Assembly (NCBI GenBank): GCA_002352045.1
Contig: DEHT01000050.1
Span: forward strand, 65,555 to 74,737
Direction of reading: 5' to 3'
Length of the DNA: 9,183 bases
DNA from: Chitinophagaceae bacterium UBA2793
GTDB taxonomy: Bacteria > Bacteroidota > Bacteroidia > Chitinophagales > Chitinophagaceae
Every line of letters starts with the position of its first letter. The stretch's first letter is position 1. The notes beneath the pieces are model-generated. The model did no database searches and was not told the DNA's origin. It worked only from the letters and a program-made list of their open reading frames with translations. Position numbers and translations under genes: made by a program. Positions 1 through 6,392 of this stretch are shown here, in pieces.

Positions 1-1061
1 ATGGCTTCCTGTGGCAGTAGTTTCATTTGTATGCAACTGAGCGCTACCAAAAAGTTCATATTAAAACTGGGCGATGAGCCGGGGTTAAAATCGGAGGCTA
101 AAGCAATGGCAGCACCTGCATCAATTAAAGCCCTTGCAGGCTGATATTGCATTCTTAAAAAGAATGCAGCCGAAGGCAACAAAGTTGCTATAGTGTTGGA
201 AGATGCAAGGTCTGTAATATCCTGCGCTGTCATAGTTTCCAGGTGATCTAAAGAAACTGCATTTGCTTTAATGCCTGCCTGAATGCCTCCAATGCTATTG
301 AGTTGATTTACGTGTAGCTTTGGTTTTAAGCCGTAAGCGGCGCCGGCCTTGCAGATAAGTGTTGTATCTTCAACAGAAAAAAATCCGGTTTCGCAAAAAA
401 CATCAATATAATCTGCCAGGCCTTCGGCAGCAATCACAGGAAGCATTTCATTTATAATTTGATTTATATAGCCCCGGTGATTTTCTTTAAACGCTAACGG
501 AAATGCATGTGCGCCCAAAAATGTTGCTTTAATTGAAATGGCCGATTGTTGTTTTAATCGTTTAATTACCCTTAGCATTTTTAATTCGGCTGCAGGGGTA
601 AGTCCATAACCACTTTTTATTTCAATAGCGCCTGTTCCCAATGCGGCTGCTTCCTTTAGCCTCACCATGGCTAATCTAAATAGTTCGTCTTCATTGGTAT
701 TGGCCAATACTTTTGCACTATTTAAAATACCGCCGCCGTTTGCAGCAATTTCTGCATAAGTTTTCCCCATGAGCTTATCAATAAACTCATCTTCCCTGCT
801 TTTAGCAAAAACCAAGTGGGTGTGGCTATCGCACCAGGTGGGCAATACAAAACTACCGGCAACATCCATTATATTTTTAGGCAAATGCGGTACCACTACA
901 TCCAATTCATACATTTTACCATAAGCTGCTATTGCTCCATCTTCTACTAATAAAAAAGCATCTTCAACGAAAGGTAAATCGGCCAAAGCATTACCACGCA
1001 ATAAAATATTTTCATTGCGAACACCTACCAACTGTTTTATATTGATGAATAATGTAGTCAC
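1..1061 (-). CDS. hutI: Imidazolonepropionase HutI, 3' end cut off by window edge
   Basis: Cytoplasmic metal-dependent amidohydrolase of histidine degradation. It hydrolyses 4-imidazolone-5-propanoate to N-formimino-L-glutamate. I translated 353 codons by hand; family members are about 410 residues, so roughly 60 C-terminal residues lie outside the window. Visible landmarks are the metal motif SHTH (residues 79-82), FAKSREDEF (85-93), GGGI (109-112), KSGYGL (149-154), TFLGAHAFP (180-188), DVFCE (220-224), LHVNQLNSIGG (249-259, metal His250), DHLE (272-275) and ASDFNPGSSPS (322-332, metal Asp324). All the motifs expected of HutI in this span are present. I chose a GTG start at 1061-1059 because the product then begins MTTLFINIKQLVGVR, a normal HutI N-terminus. 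No in-frame ATG exists before residue 50, and an in-frame TTG at 1076-1074 would overlap the upstream gene. The start lies 1 bp after the stop of the MurC-like gene, so the two are probably co-transcribed and translationally coupled. Confidence 0.95.
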   Translation of the reverse strand, partial: MTTLFINIKQLVGVRNENILLRGNALADLPFVEDAFLLVEDGAIAAYGKMYELDVVVPHLPKNIMDVAGSFVLPTWCDSHTHLVFAKSREDEFIDKLMGKTYAEIAANGGGILNSAKVLANTNEDELFRLAMVRLKEAAALGTGAIEIKSGYGLTPAAELKMLRVIKRLKQQSAISIKATFLGAHAFPLAFKENHRGYINQIINEMLPVIAAEGLADYIDVFCETGFFSVEDTTLICKAGAAYGLKPKLHVNQLNSIGGIQAGIKANAVSLDHLETMTAQDITDLASSNTIATLLPSAAFFLRMQYQPARALIDAGAAIALASDFNPGSSPSFNMNFLVALSCIQMKLLPQEA

Positions 1062-1062
1062 T

Positions 1063-2442
1063 TTATAATAGTTCAAATAATGCTTTACTAAAAGTTTCTA
1101 AGCCCGGGTCTCTTGCTCCCATGAGCAAGAGTACAGAACCCTCTGTTAAATGAGGCCTTGCCTGCTGAAGAAACAAATTTCTATCTTCCACAAAAAATGC
1201 GTTTTTACCCAATGCTTTAATATCGTTGATTAAATCGTTGGCCGAAATATCTTTAACAGCCGTTCCGCCGGCATAAAAAATTTCACTCATCCATATTTCA
1301 TCCTGGTCTCTAAGAGCGGCGGCAATTTCTTTCACAAAATCTGCCCTTAGAAATCTTGTAGGGCCATAGCCATGCGGTTGAAACCATGCTATAACTTTTG
1401 TACCCAAAGGCTGACAAGCCAAAATAGATGCTGCACATTTTGCAGGGTTGTGTGCATAATCGTCAATAACGGTTACCCCATTTTTTTTACCTAATAACTG
1501 ATGCCTTCTGTAAATACCTTCATACTGTTCCAATGCAATGGCAGCCACTTTGTAATCAATTCCTAACTGATGCGCCACCGATATGGCTGCCAAAGCATTT
1601 TCCATATTGTGCTTGCCAACAGTGTTTATACAAAAAGGATGATTGTTGATTGAAAAATGCACTTGCATCCCATCCTGTTTAAAATCCCCGGCAATATATC
1701 CAGCATTGGATAATGCATCGGTAGAAAAATCGTTTTTTATATTGGCCGAAAGTTGTTTTGCTAAAGCATTACTTTGGTTCACTACAAACAAGCCTTTTGT
1801 ATTGTTTTTAAAGATGCCAAAAATTTGCATTAACTCATCTATCTCCTGGTGATCTTTATCAATGTTTAAAAGCAAACCCACTTCGGGATGGTATTGCACA
1901 ATGCTTCCATCGCTTTCATCTGCTTCAATTATGAGCCATTCTCCATTACCGTATTTTGCATTTCCAATTTTCCCCTGCTTAATAATACTTACAAGACCTG
2001 CGCCACTAATGATACCGGGCTGCCATCCGGCTTCTTCCATAATTTGAAATAACATGGCACTGGTAGTGCTTTTTCCCGAAGTACCGCCTACCGCAATGGT
2101 TCTTTTACTTTTGGCTATTAAAGCAAGTAATTCACTTCGCTTGATTATAGGAATATTCAATTGCTTTGATTTTTGCACTTCGGGTACGGTATCCTCAATA
2201 GCCGTTGAAACCACTACCAGCTCTGTATCGGCAGTAATGCCTTGGCCATTTTGCAAAAAACATTTTATTCCTTCTGCTTCTAATTTCTCTTTTGTATCAT
2301 TAAACTCATTGGGTAAAAAGTAACGATCGCTGCCGCTCACATTTTTACCATCGGCAACTAACCATTGTGCAATAGCACTCATGCCCACGCCGGCTATACC
2401 AATAAAAAATACATTCTTAAATTCATGAACAGATTGAATCAT
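1063..2442 (-). CDS. MurC-like Mur ligase (divergent UDP-N-acetylmuramate--alanine ligase paralogue)
   Basis: ATP-dependent amide ligase of the Mur superfamily, 459 aa, which is a normal length for MurC (UDP-MurNAc--L-alanine ligase, cytoplasmic peptidoglycan precursor synthesis). Three domains can be followed. The N-terminal nucleotide-sugar domain has GIAGVGMSAIA (15-25) and GSD (37-39), and VVSTAIEDTVPE (77-88) is very MurC-like. The central ATPase has P-loop GTSGKSTT (120-127), EADESDGS (173-180) and NIDKDH (193-198). The C-terminal domain has GKHNMENALAAI (276-287), YRRH (311-314), DDYAHNP (327-333) and FQPH. It departs from classical MurC at usually fixed positions: GTSGKSTT instead of GTHGKTTT, DDYAHNP instead of DDYGHHP, GYGPTR after FQPH instead of RYTRTR, and GARDPGL near the C-terminus where MurC has GAGDI. 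It does not resemble Mpl at the N-terminus. It lies outside any division/cell-wall cluster, between an uncharacterised gene (22 bp upstream) and hutI (1 bp downstream). The fold is certain. The substrate is not, and it may be a second, specialised MurC-like enzyme. Confidence 0.85.
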   Translation of the reverse strand: MIQSVHEFKNVFFIGIAGVGMSAIAQWLVADGKNVSGSDRYFLPNEFNDTKEKLEAEGIKCFLQNGQGITADTELVVVSTAIEDTVPEVQKSKQLNIPIIKRSELLALIAKSKRTIAVGGTSGKSTTSAMLFQIMEEAGWQPGIISGAGLVSIIKQGKIGNAKYGNGEWLIIEADESDGSIVQYHPEVGLLLNIDKDHQEIDELMQIFGIFKNNTKGLFVVNQSNALAKQLSANIKNDFSTDALSNAGYIAGDFKQDGMQVHFSINNHPFCINTVGKHNMENALAAISVAHQLGIDYKVAAIALEQYEGIYRRHQLLGKKNGVTVIDDYAHNPAKCAASILACQPLGTKVIAWFQPHGYGPTRFLRADFVKEIAAALRDQDEIWMSEIFYAGGTAVKDISANDLINDIKALGKNAFFVEDRNLFLQQARPHLTEGSVLLLMGARDPGLETFSKALFELL

Positions 2443-2464
2443 ACGCTTATTAATACTTGGCTAT

Positions 2465-2941
2465 TTAAGTTGTAAGATATTCTAATTTTCTTTTGTAATC
2501 GTATTGCAGGTCTTCGTGTAAGGTTGCGATAGATTTGTTTATCTTTTTAATAGTAGATAAATATATGTTCTCTATGGCAGCACTTTTTTTAAAATCAAAA
2601 CCCAGACTGCTGATTTGCTCTGCCACATAAATACATATTTCCGGCTCAGTTGTAGGTTCATCAGAATATCTAATAAATCGGCCGGCGGTACGAACAATTT
2701 TTCGCAATGTTTTTTTTGCATAGTAAACATTGGTTTTATTTACCCCATCAAACATTTCAGCCAGCATCATTTTTACATTTTCTACATATCCGGCTTCATC
2801 ACTACTTTCAAAAAGCAAGTAAGAAAGCAACTCTTTATTTTCTTTTTTAAATTTAGCCAAACGCAGGCAAGCAGCAACCAGTTCCTTATGCGTTAATTGT
2901 TCCAAACCAGTCTTTATTTCTTTTACCGATGCCGGATGCAT
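2465..2941 (-). CDS. Uncharacterised conserved-looking 158-aa protein
   Basis: I do not recognise a named family with confidence. The product is soluble, with no signal peptide or membrane segment, and is rich in Lys, Glu and Leu. It looks almost wholly helical: a leucine-rich, charged N-terminal part (LTHKELVAACLRLAKFKKENKELLSYLLF, about residues 16-44), a middle stretch with KKTLRKIVRTAGRFIRY (about 76-92), and a charged C-terminus. It resembles small hypothetical proteins common in Bacteroidota, but that is recollection, not a search. The ATG at 2941-2939 lies about 30 bp downstream of a clear TACATTTG -7 element, which supports the start. It is the first gene of a probable three-gene minus-strand operon with the MurC-like ligase and hutI. 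Coding is supported by its length, by the tight 22-bp spacing to the next gene and by protein-like composition. The plus-strand reading frame inside it is a shadow. Confidence 0.8.
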   Translation of the reverse strand: MHPASVKEIKTGLEQLTHKELVAACLRLAKFKKENKELLSYLLFESSDEAGYVENVKMMLAEMFDGVNKTNVYYAKKTLRKIVRTAGRFIRYSDEPTTEPEICIYVAEQISSLGFDFKKSAAIENIYLSTIKKINKSIATLHEDLQYDYKRKLEYLTT

Positions 2942-2972
2942 GATTTTTTTTTGTAGGATAATATTTTCAATG

Positions 2973-3004
2973 CAAATGTATCAACTTAACAGGTTTATAC
3001 AGTC
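2973..3004 (-). promoter_or_regulatory. Promoter of the minus-strand operon
   Basis: Read on the minus strand, TACATTTG (plus positions 2980-2973) matches the Bacteroidota -7 consensus TAnnTTTG exactly. The -33 element is weak: ACTG lies 19 bp upstream where TTTG or TTG is expected. The predicted transcription start near 2967 leaves a leader of about 25 nt before the ATG at 2941. It would drive the 158-aa protein, the MurC-like ligase and hutI. Confidence 0.5.
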
Positions 3005-3009
3005 GGTGA

Positions 3010-3027
3010 TTTTATTTTTAAATAAAA
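3010..3027. repeat. Perfect AT palindrome in the divergent promoter region
   Basis: TTTTATTT (3010-3017), 2-bp spacer TT, then AAATAAAA (3020-3027) form a perfect 8-bp inverted repeat. It lies upstream of both divergent promoters (2973-2980 and 3051-3081). It could be an operator, or simply low-complexity AT-rich DNA; in this base composition such a palindrome can arise by chance. Confidence 0.35.
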
Positions 3028-3050
3028 GACAAGCATTCATAATATGTGAA

Positions 3051-3081
3051 ATTGTTTTAGAACACAATAATATTATCTTCA
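3051..3081 (+). promoter_or_regulatory. Possible promoter of the YfcC-family carrier
   Basis: ATTG at 3051-3054 could serve as the -33 element. After a 19-bp spacer, TATCTTCA (3074-3081) matches 4 of the 6 fixed bases of TAnnTTTG. The start of transcription would be near 3087 and the leader only about 12 nt, A/T-rich and without a Shine-Dalgarno site. The match is partial, so this is a suggestion. Confidence 0.3.
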
Positions 3082-3098
3082 ATCAATAATTAAAAATT

Positions 3099-4601
3099 AT
3101 GGCTTCTAATAAAACCCTTCTTTCCCCATTAGCAATACTAATGCTGGTAATAGTTTTGGCAGCAATAGCCACCCGGTTTATTCCTGCGGGTAATTATAAT
3201 AGATTAAGTTATACAGAAGGAAACAGCTTTGTGTATCAAAGCCTAACCGGTGAGCAGCCACTGCCTTTTACGCAAAAAACATTAGACAGCCTTGGCATTC
3301 AAATTCCGCTTAAAAATTTTGAAGAGGGTGCTATTAAAAAACCGGTTTCGGTACCGGGCACTTATAAAACACAAGCATCCAATCCACAAGGCTTGTTAGC
3401 CATTTTGCAGGCACCCATTAAAGGAATTTATGAATCTATAGATATTATTTTATTCGTACTGATGATTGGTGGATTTATGCAGCTATTTAATGAAAGTGGC
3501 GTAACGATAAAAGGGGTAAACACTCTCAGCAAACTTATGAAAGGAAAAGAATCCTGGCTTATAATAATTCTTGGATTTTTATTTACATTAGGTGGCGCAT
3601 CTTATGGTATGGCAGAAGAAGGCATGGCTTTTTATGCCATCCTCATTCCAATATTTTTGGCTGCCGGTTACGATATGCTGGTGCCGGTTGCCGTTATATT
3701 TGGTGGAACACAATTAGGCACTTTGGCTTCTTTTTCCAATCCGTTTTCAACCATCATTGCCTCCAATGCCGCAGGCATCAATTGGACAGATGGTGTAATA
3801 GAACGCATCGTTATGTTTGCCTTAACCGGCATTATTTATATTGCCTACATTGTTCGATATGCTAACAAAGTAAAAAAAGATCCCACTAAATCGTTGGTAT
3901 ATGGAATGGATTTAAAAGGTTTTTCTTTGTTACCAACACAGAACAGTTCACCAGCCACTACCCCACTACATTCAAAAGATAAACTATTGTTGCTCCTTTT
4001 CTTCGCCACATTTGCACTAATGATATATGGCGTGGTATCACTCGATTGGTGGCTAACGGAAATGACAACCCTGTTTTTAGGCGCATCTATATTATTTGCA
4101 GTAGTACTGGGTATTAAAGAAAAAATATTTACGGAGCAATTTATTAAAGGGGCCGAAAGCCTGCTCAGCGTTGCTTTTATTATTGGGGTAGCTCGTGGGG
4201 TAACTATTATTTTGAATGAAGGCCAAATAAGTGATAGCATTATTTATTATGCGGCCAATGCAACATCGGGAATGCCACCGGCTCTATTTATTATAACAAT
4301 GTTGTTGATGTACATGCTTTTTACTTTGTTTATATCATCATCTTCCGGCATGGCCGTACTAACCATGCCCATTATGGGCTCGCTGGCAATGATGGTGAAT
4401 GTACCGGGGCGTGAAATTGTAAATGCCTATTTATTTGGCATGGGTATTATTGGATTCATTACACCCACAGGCCTTATACTGCCAGCTTTGGCACTTACCA
4501 ATGTAAACTACAAAGCATGGTTGAAATTTATTTATCCCTTCTTAATTATTCTTATTGTTTTGTGTGCAGCCTGCTTAGTAGTGGGTGTTACTTTTTTATA
4601 A
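3099..4601 (+). CDS. YfcC/DcuC-family inner-membrane carrier
   Basis: Integral inner-membrane transporter of 500 aa, matching the YfcC branch of the C4-dicarboxylate anaerobic carrier (DcuC) superfamily. Members are predicted secondary carriers for organic or amino acids; the substrate cannot be told from sequence. TM1 is about residues 8-27 and ends at the typical FIPAG (27-31). A periplasmic-type segment of about 80 residues follows, and then many hydrophobic segments, for example about 113-131, 152-168, 176-201, 235-254, 295-314, 320-338, 353-372, 395-413, 440-466 and 475-498. Conserved small-residue loops are GGASYGMAEEG (165-175), GGTQLGTLASFSNPFST (202-218), GVARGVTIIL (363-372), SSSSGMAVLTMP (413-424) and TPTGLILPALAL (455-466). 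These fit the re-entrant and substrate-binding loops of this family. A hydrophilic, poorly conserved loop at about 255-293 splits two halves. The ATG at 3099 gives a normal N-terminus (short charged start, then TM1). It is transcribed divergently from the ligase/hutI operon. Confidence 0.88.
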   Translation: MASNKTLLSPLAILMLVIVLAAIATRFIPAGNYNRLSYTEGNSFVYQSLTGEQPLPFTQKTLDSLGIQIPLKNFEEGAIKKPVSVPGTYKTQASNPQGLLAILQAPIKGIYESIDIILFVLMIGGFMQLFNESGVTIKGVNTLSKLMKGKESWLIIILGFLFTLGGASYGMAEEGMAFYAILIPIFLAAGYDMLVPVAVIFGGTQLGTLASFSNPFSTIIASNAAGINWTDGVIERIVMFALTGIIYIAYIVRYANKVKKDPTKSLVYGMDLKGFSLLPTQNSSPATTPLHSKDKLLLLLFFATFALMIYGVVSLDWWLTEMTTLFLGASILFAVVLGIKEKIFTEQFIKGAESLLSVAFIIGVARGVTIILNEGQISDSIIYYAANATSGMPPALFIITMLLMYMLFTLFISSSSGMAVLTMPIMGSLAMMVNVPGREIVNAYLFGMGIIGFITPTGLILPALALTNVNYKAWLKFIYPFLIILIVLCAACLVVGVTFL

Positions 4602-4634
4602 CAACACTTATTAACAACTGTGGATTAATCAGCA

Positions 4635-4664
4635 TTTGCTATGTTGATGGGTCAATATAAATTG
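4635..4664 (+). promoter_or_regulatory. Possible promoter of the small secreted-protein gene
   Basis: TTTG at 4635-4638 matches the Bacteroidota -33 element. After a 19-bp spacer, TAAATTG (4658-4664) resembles TAnnTTTG with one T missing. The predicted start of transcription is near 4670, about 18 nt before the ATG at 4688. The block TAAATTGCGGTCT (4658-4670) recurs with one change in front of the dehydrogenase gene at 6417-6429. A weak hairpin (ATCAGCA at 4628-4634 with TGTTGAT at 4642-4648, one G-U pair) has the TTTG in its loop. It has no T-tract, so I do not call it a terminator. Confidence 0.35.
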
Positions 4665-4687
4665 CGGTCTTACCAAAATCTGAAACT

Positions 4688-5257
4688 ATGCAAAAATTAT
4701 TAATCCTTTTTTCATTTATTGTATTGTATAATACCAATGCAGATGCACAACTTTTTAAATCGGTTTTATCGGGTGGAAATAATATTTCCAATGCAGTAGC
4801 CGTAATTGCCGAAAATTTTCAAAACAATTTTTATAATGTACAGGGTGAAGAACTACCGGCAGAAGAAGGCCGGGATGTTTTTAGCTCCAATGTAAAAATT
4901 CCCGGATCAATGTACTCAATTATTTACCGCTTTCATTCAAAGGAAGACAGTACTGCTGCTTTTGAATCTTTACTGTACGAAGGCGAAAGTTATAAGGATG
5001 CTTTAAAAGCATATAAACAAGCTTTTCGGCAATTAAAGGGAATGAAATTCAATTCTACTTTTGGCAAACTATCCTTTGATGGAAAAATGGAAGAGCCTTC
5101 GGATGTTTTAAAATTTACCAGCAGTAATTTATATACCGATGCCGATAGTAAACCATATAAGTACTTTATGGCACAGATAGAAATATTACAATCAATAGAA
5201 GGCTGGAAAGTGAAATTGAACTTACATAGCCGAAAAGACGATAGTAAACGTTACTAA
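4688..5257 (+). CDS. Small secreted protein of unknown function
   Basis: 189 aa. Residues 1-20 form a signal peptide: MQK, a hydrophobic core LLILFSFIVLY (4-14), then NTNADA with a signal peptidase I site after Ala20 (A-D-A before Gln21). There is no lipobox cysteine, so the mature protein should be periplasmic or exported, not a lipoprotein. The mature part of about 169 residues is mixed alpha/beta. It includes a strand-like VKIPGSMYSIIYRF (69-82), a long charged helix around EDSTAAFESLL and DALKAYKQAFRQLKGM (85-119), and a basic C-terminus (SRKDDSKRY). It has no cysteine in the mature part and no catalytic motif that I recognise. It lies 86 bp after the carrier gene with a possible promoter of its own, so the link to the carrier is loose. 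The next gene is convergent. Confidence 0.8.
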   Translation: MQKLLILFSFIVLYNTNADAQLFKSVLSGGNNISNAVAVIAENFQNNFYNVQGEELPAEEGRDVFSSNVKIPGSMYSIIYRFHSKEDSTAAFESLLYEGESYKDALKAYKQAFRQLKGMKFNSTFGKLSFDGKMEEPSDVLKFTSSNLYTDADSKPYKYFMAQIEILQSIEGWKVKLNLHSRKDDSKRY

Positions 5258-5294
5258 AATAATTCAATAAATAGAAAGAGATTTTTATTTACAG

Positions 5295-5353
5295 ACTACA
5301 TGCATTTTTCGCTGCTTGTTGGGAAACATCAACGTGGTAAAAAAGCATGTAGT
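5295..5353. repeat. Long inverted repeat with inner hairpin in convergent intergenic region
   Basis: ACTACATGC (5295-5303) is perfectly complementary to GCATGTAGT (5345-5353). After one A/A mismatch the stem continues with TTTTT (5305-5309) against AAAAA (5339-5343), giving 14 paired bases out of 15. Inside the loop, TTGTTGG (5317-5322 region) can pair with TCAACG (5329-5334), counting G-U pairs, as a second small hairpin. The element sits between the stops of two converging genes. The T runs lie on the inner side of the stem rather than after it, so it is not a standard intrinsic terminator. It may be a structured 3'-UTR element or a small mobile or repeat element. Confidence 0.5.
5319..5333. 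repeat. Left copy of imperfect direct repeat flanking the HNH gene
   Basis: TTGGGAAACATCAAC here recurs as TTGGGAAACAATCAAC at 6110-6125, with a single inserted A, on the other side of the HNH endonuclease gene. The two copies are about 790 bp apart. This left copy forms the inner loop of the inverted repeat at 5295-5353, but the right copy is not within a similar stem. Chance similarity cannot be excluded. Confidence 0.35.
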
Positions 5354-5399
5354 TACTGCGTTTGGGGTGTGAACCAAAGGTTAAGCACAATTAGAATGG

Positions 5400-5442
5400 T
5401 AAATAAAATCAAAATCGGAACTTATTACCGGGAGCCCGTTCC
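5400..5442 (-). terminator. Possible terminator of the HNH gene
   Basis: On the minus strand, starting about 27 nt after the HNH stop codon, GGAAC (5442-5438) can pair with GTTCC (5421-5417). A small GC-rich inner hairpin (CGG with CCG, 5438-5429 region) lies in between, and the T-rich stretch GATTTTGATTTTATTT follows (5416-5401). The stem is interrupted by a bulge and the T-tract is broken by G and A residues, so terminator function is only suggested. Confidence 0.35.
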
Positions 5443-5468
5443 ATAAACTTGATTCACCTATTGTAACC

Positions 5469-6041
5469 TTATTTTACATATCCCCAGTTTTCACCTGTTT
5501 TAATTCTATAAACCTGCATGTCGCTTATTTTAAATTTTAAAGCAATTTCACGAAGGGTTTTATTTTGTTTCAGTAAAAGTTTAATTTTTTTTACTTCGGT
5601 AAGCGTTAGTTTTGAATTGCTGGCAATTCCCGGATTTTCACGCCTATATTTTTTTAATTTTTGTACTAAAGGGCTGCCTTGTTGGTGTACAATGGCTTCC
5701 TGCTGAGTAACCCACTGCAGATTAAAATACCGGTTATCGGCTTTTTTATGATTTTGATGAATGACAATCTTTTCATTTCGTTGTGCTGCCGGTAAAAAGT
5801 ATTTTGCAACAAGCCGATGAATTAATGCATGATGATATACTCCATGTTGCCTGTAACGCCATATAGGGTATCCTCCCTGCAAACTTCCTTTTAGTAATGA
5901 CCCATCAAGAATAACAGTTGAAAATTTTACAAGTCTTCCATAATTACTGATGGCATACTTTTCACCAAAGGCAGTGCGTACACCACGTATAACTGCCCAT
6001 TTTTCATCCAATATTTTTTTTATTGATCTACGATTTTCCAT
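5469..6041 (-). CDS. Stand-alone HNH endonuclease with NUMOD4-like start and HTH tail
   Basis: 190-aa predicted DNA-binding nuclease of the homing-endonuclease type. Residues 15-40 (W15, IRG, YAISNYGRLVKF) match the NUMOD4 motif found at the start of phage and bacterial HNH homing enzymes. Residues 73-113 match the HNH_3 pattern: IHRLVAKYFLP (74-84), then V-I-H-Q-N-H-K-K (93-100), DNRYFNLQWVT (102-112). His75, His95, Asn103 and Asn107 can be aligned with the conserved positions, but the usual VNHIDG core reads VIHQNH here, so activity is uncertain. Residues 144-182 (KLTLTEVKKIKLLL...TLREIALKFKISDMQVYRI) form a helix-turn-helix like the DNA-recognition tail of this group. No intron or intein is evident around it. 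It is isolated, convergent with the secreted-protein gene, and flanked by unusually long non-coding DNA and short repeats, which suggests acquisition. The ATG at 6041-6039 gives a complete domain order. Confidence 0.82.
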   Translation of the reverse strand: MENRRSIKKILDEKWAVIRGVRTAFGEKYAISNYGRLVKFSTVILDGSLLKGSLQGGYPIWRYRQHGVYHHALIHRLVAKYFLPAAQRNEKIVIHQNHKKADNRYFNLQWVTQQEAIVHQQGSPLVQKLKKYRRENPGIASNSKLTLTEVKKIKLLLKQNKTLREIALKFKISDMQVYRIKTGENWGYVK

Positions 6042-6109
6042 AATGTGTTTTTAAATCCGTTACAAATTTTTCTATCATACAAACCGATTCTTATCTATAA
6101 TATTCTGAA

Positions 6110-6125
6110 TTGGGAAACAATCAAC
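6110..6125. repeat. Right copy of imperfect direct repeat flanking the HNH gene
   Basis: TTGGGAAACAATCAAC, matching the copy at 5319-5333 apart from one extra A. It lies about 70 bp upstream of the HNH start codon. Confidence 0.35.
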
Positions 6126-6270
6126 CCTTTCAAGATAAGATTTTCTTCTCATATCATTTTTACTTTACCGGCAATACTTTGCAGTGCCATTAAATATTAA
6201 TTTTTACAAACAACTGTGATTGGTAATAAATGATATCAGGATGAACCAATTGTAGAAGTATTTTGCAAGT

Positions 6271-6319
6271 AACCGTCAAAGCCCAGCTATATGCTTATCT
6301 ATGACTCTAATGGACGGTT
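6271..6319. repeat. Inverted repeat AACCGTC / GACGGTT
   Basis: AACCGTC (6271-6277) and GACGGTT (6313-6319) are perfectly complementary, separated by 35 bp. The right arm is followed by CTTTAAAAAAT, not a clean T-tract, so it is not a convincing plus-strand terminator. The significance is unknown. Confidence 0.3.
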
Positions 6320-6392
6320 CTTTAAAAAATATTATTTCCGTTTATTTCTTTTAACCAAAGCGGCTTATTGCTTTAGTATATACTTATTTCAA

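Noticed and set aside
1643..2323. Three open frames on the plus strand (1643-1852, 1862-2047, 2054-2323)
   Set aside because: They lie wholly within the Mur ligase gene on the other strand, show no protein-family features, and are shadows of its codon pattern.
1063..2442. Assignment of the Mur ligase as Mpl (tripeptide recycling ligase)
   Set aside because: The N-terminal GIAGVGMSAIA and VVSTAIEDTVPE motifs follow MurC, not the Mpl pattern.
3845..4240. Minus-strand open frame of 131 aa
   Set aside because: It is contained in the YfcC-family gene, whose membrane protein pattern is clear. The reverse frame has no recognisable domain.
5258..5468. Possible tRNA, integron attC or CRISPR-like element in the convergent gap
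   Set aside because: No T-loop consensus or tRNA cloverleaf was found, the attC core sites do not fit (GTTGGGA and CATCAAC fail the consensus), and there is no regularly spaced repeat.
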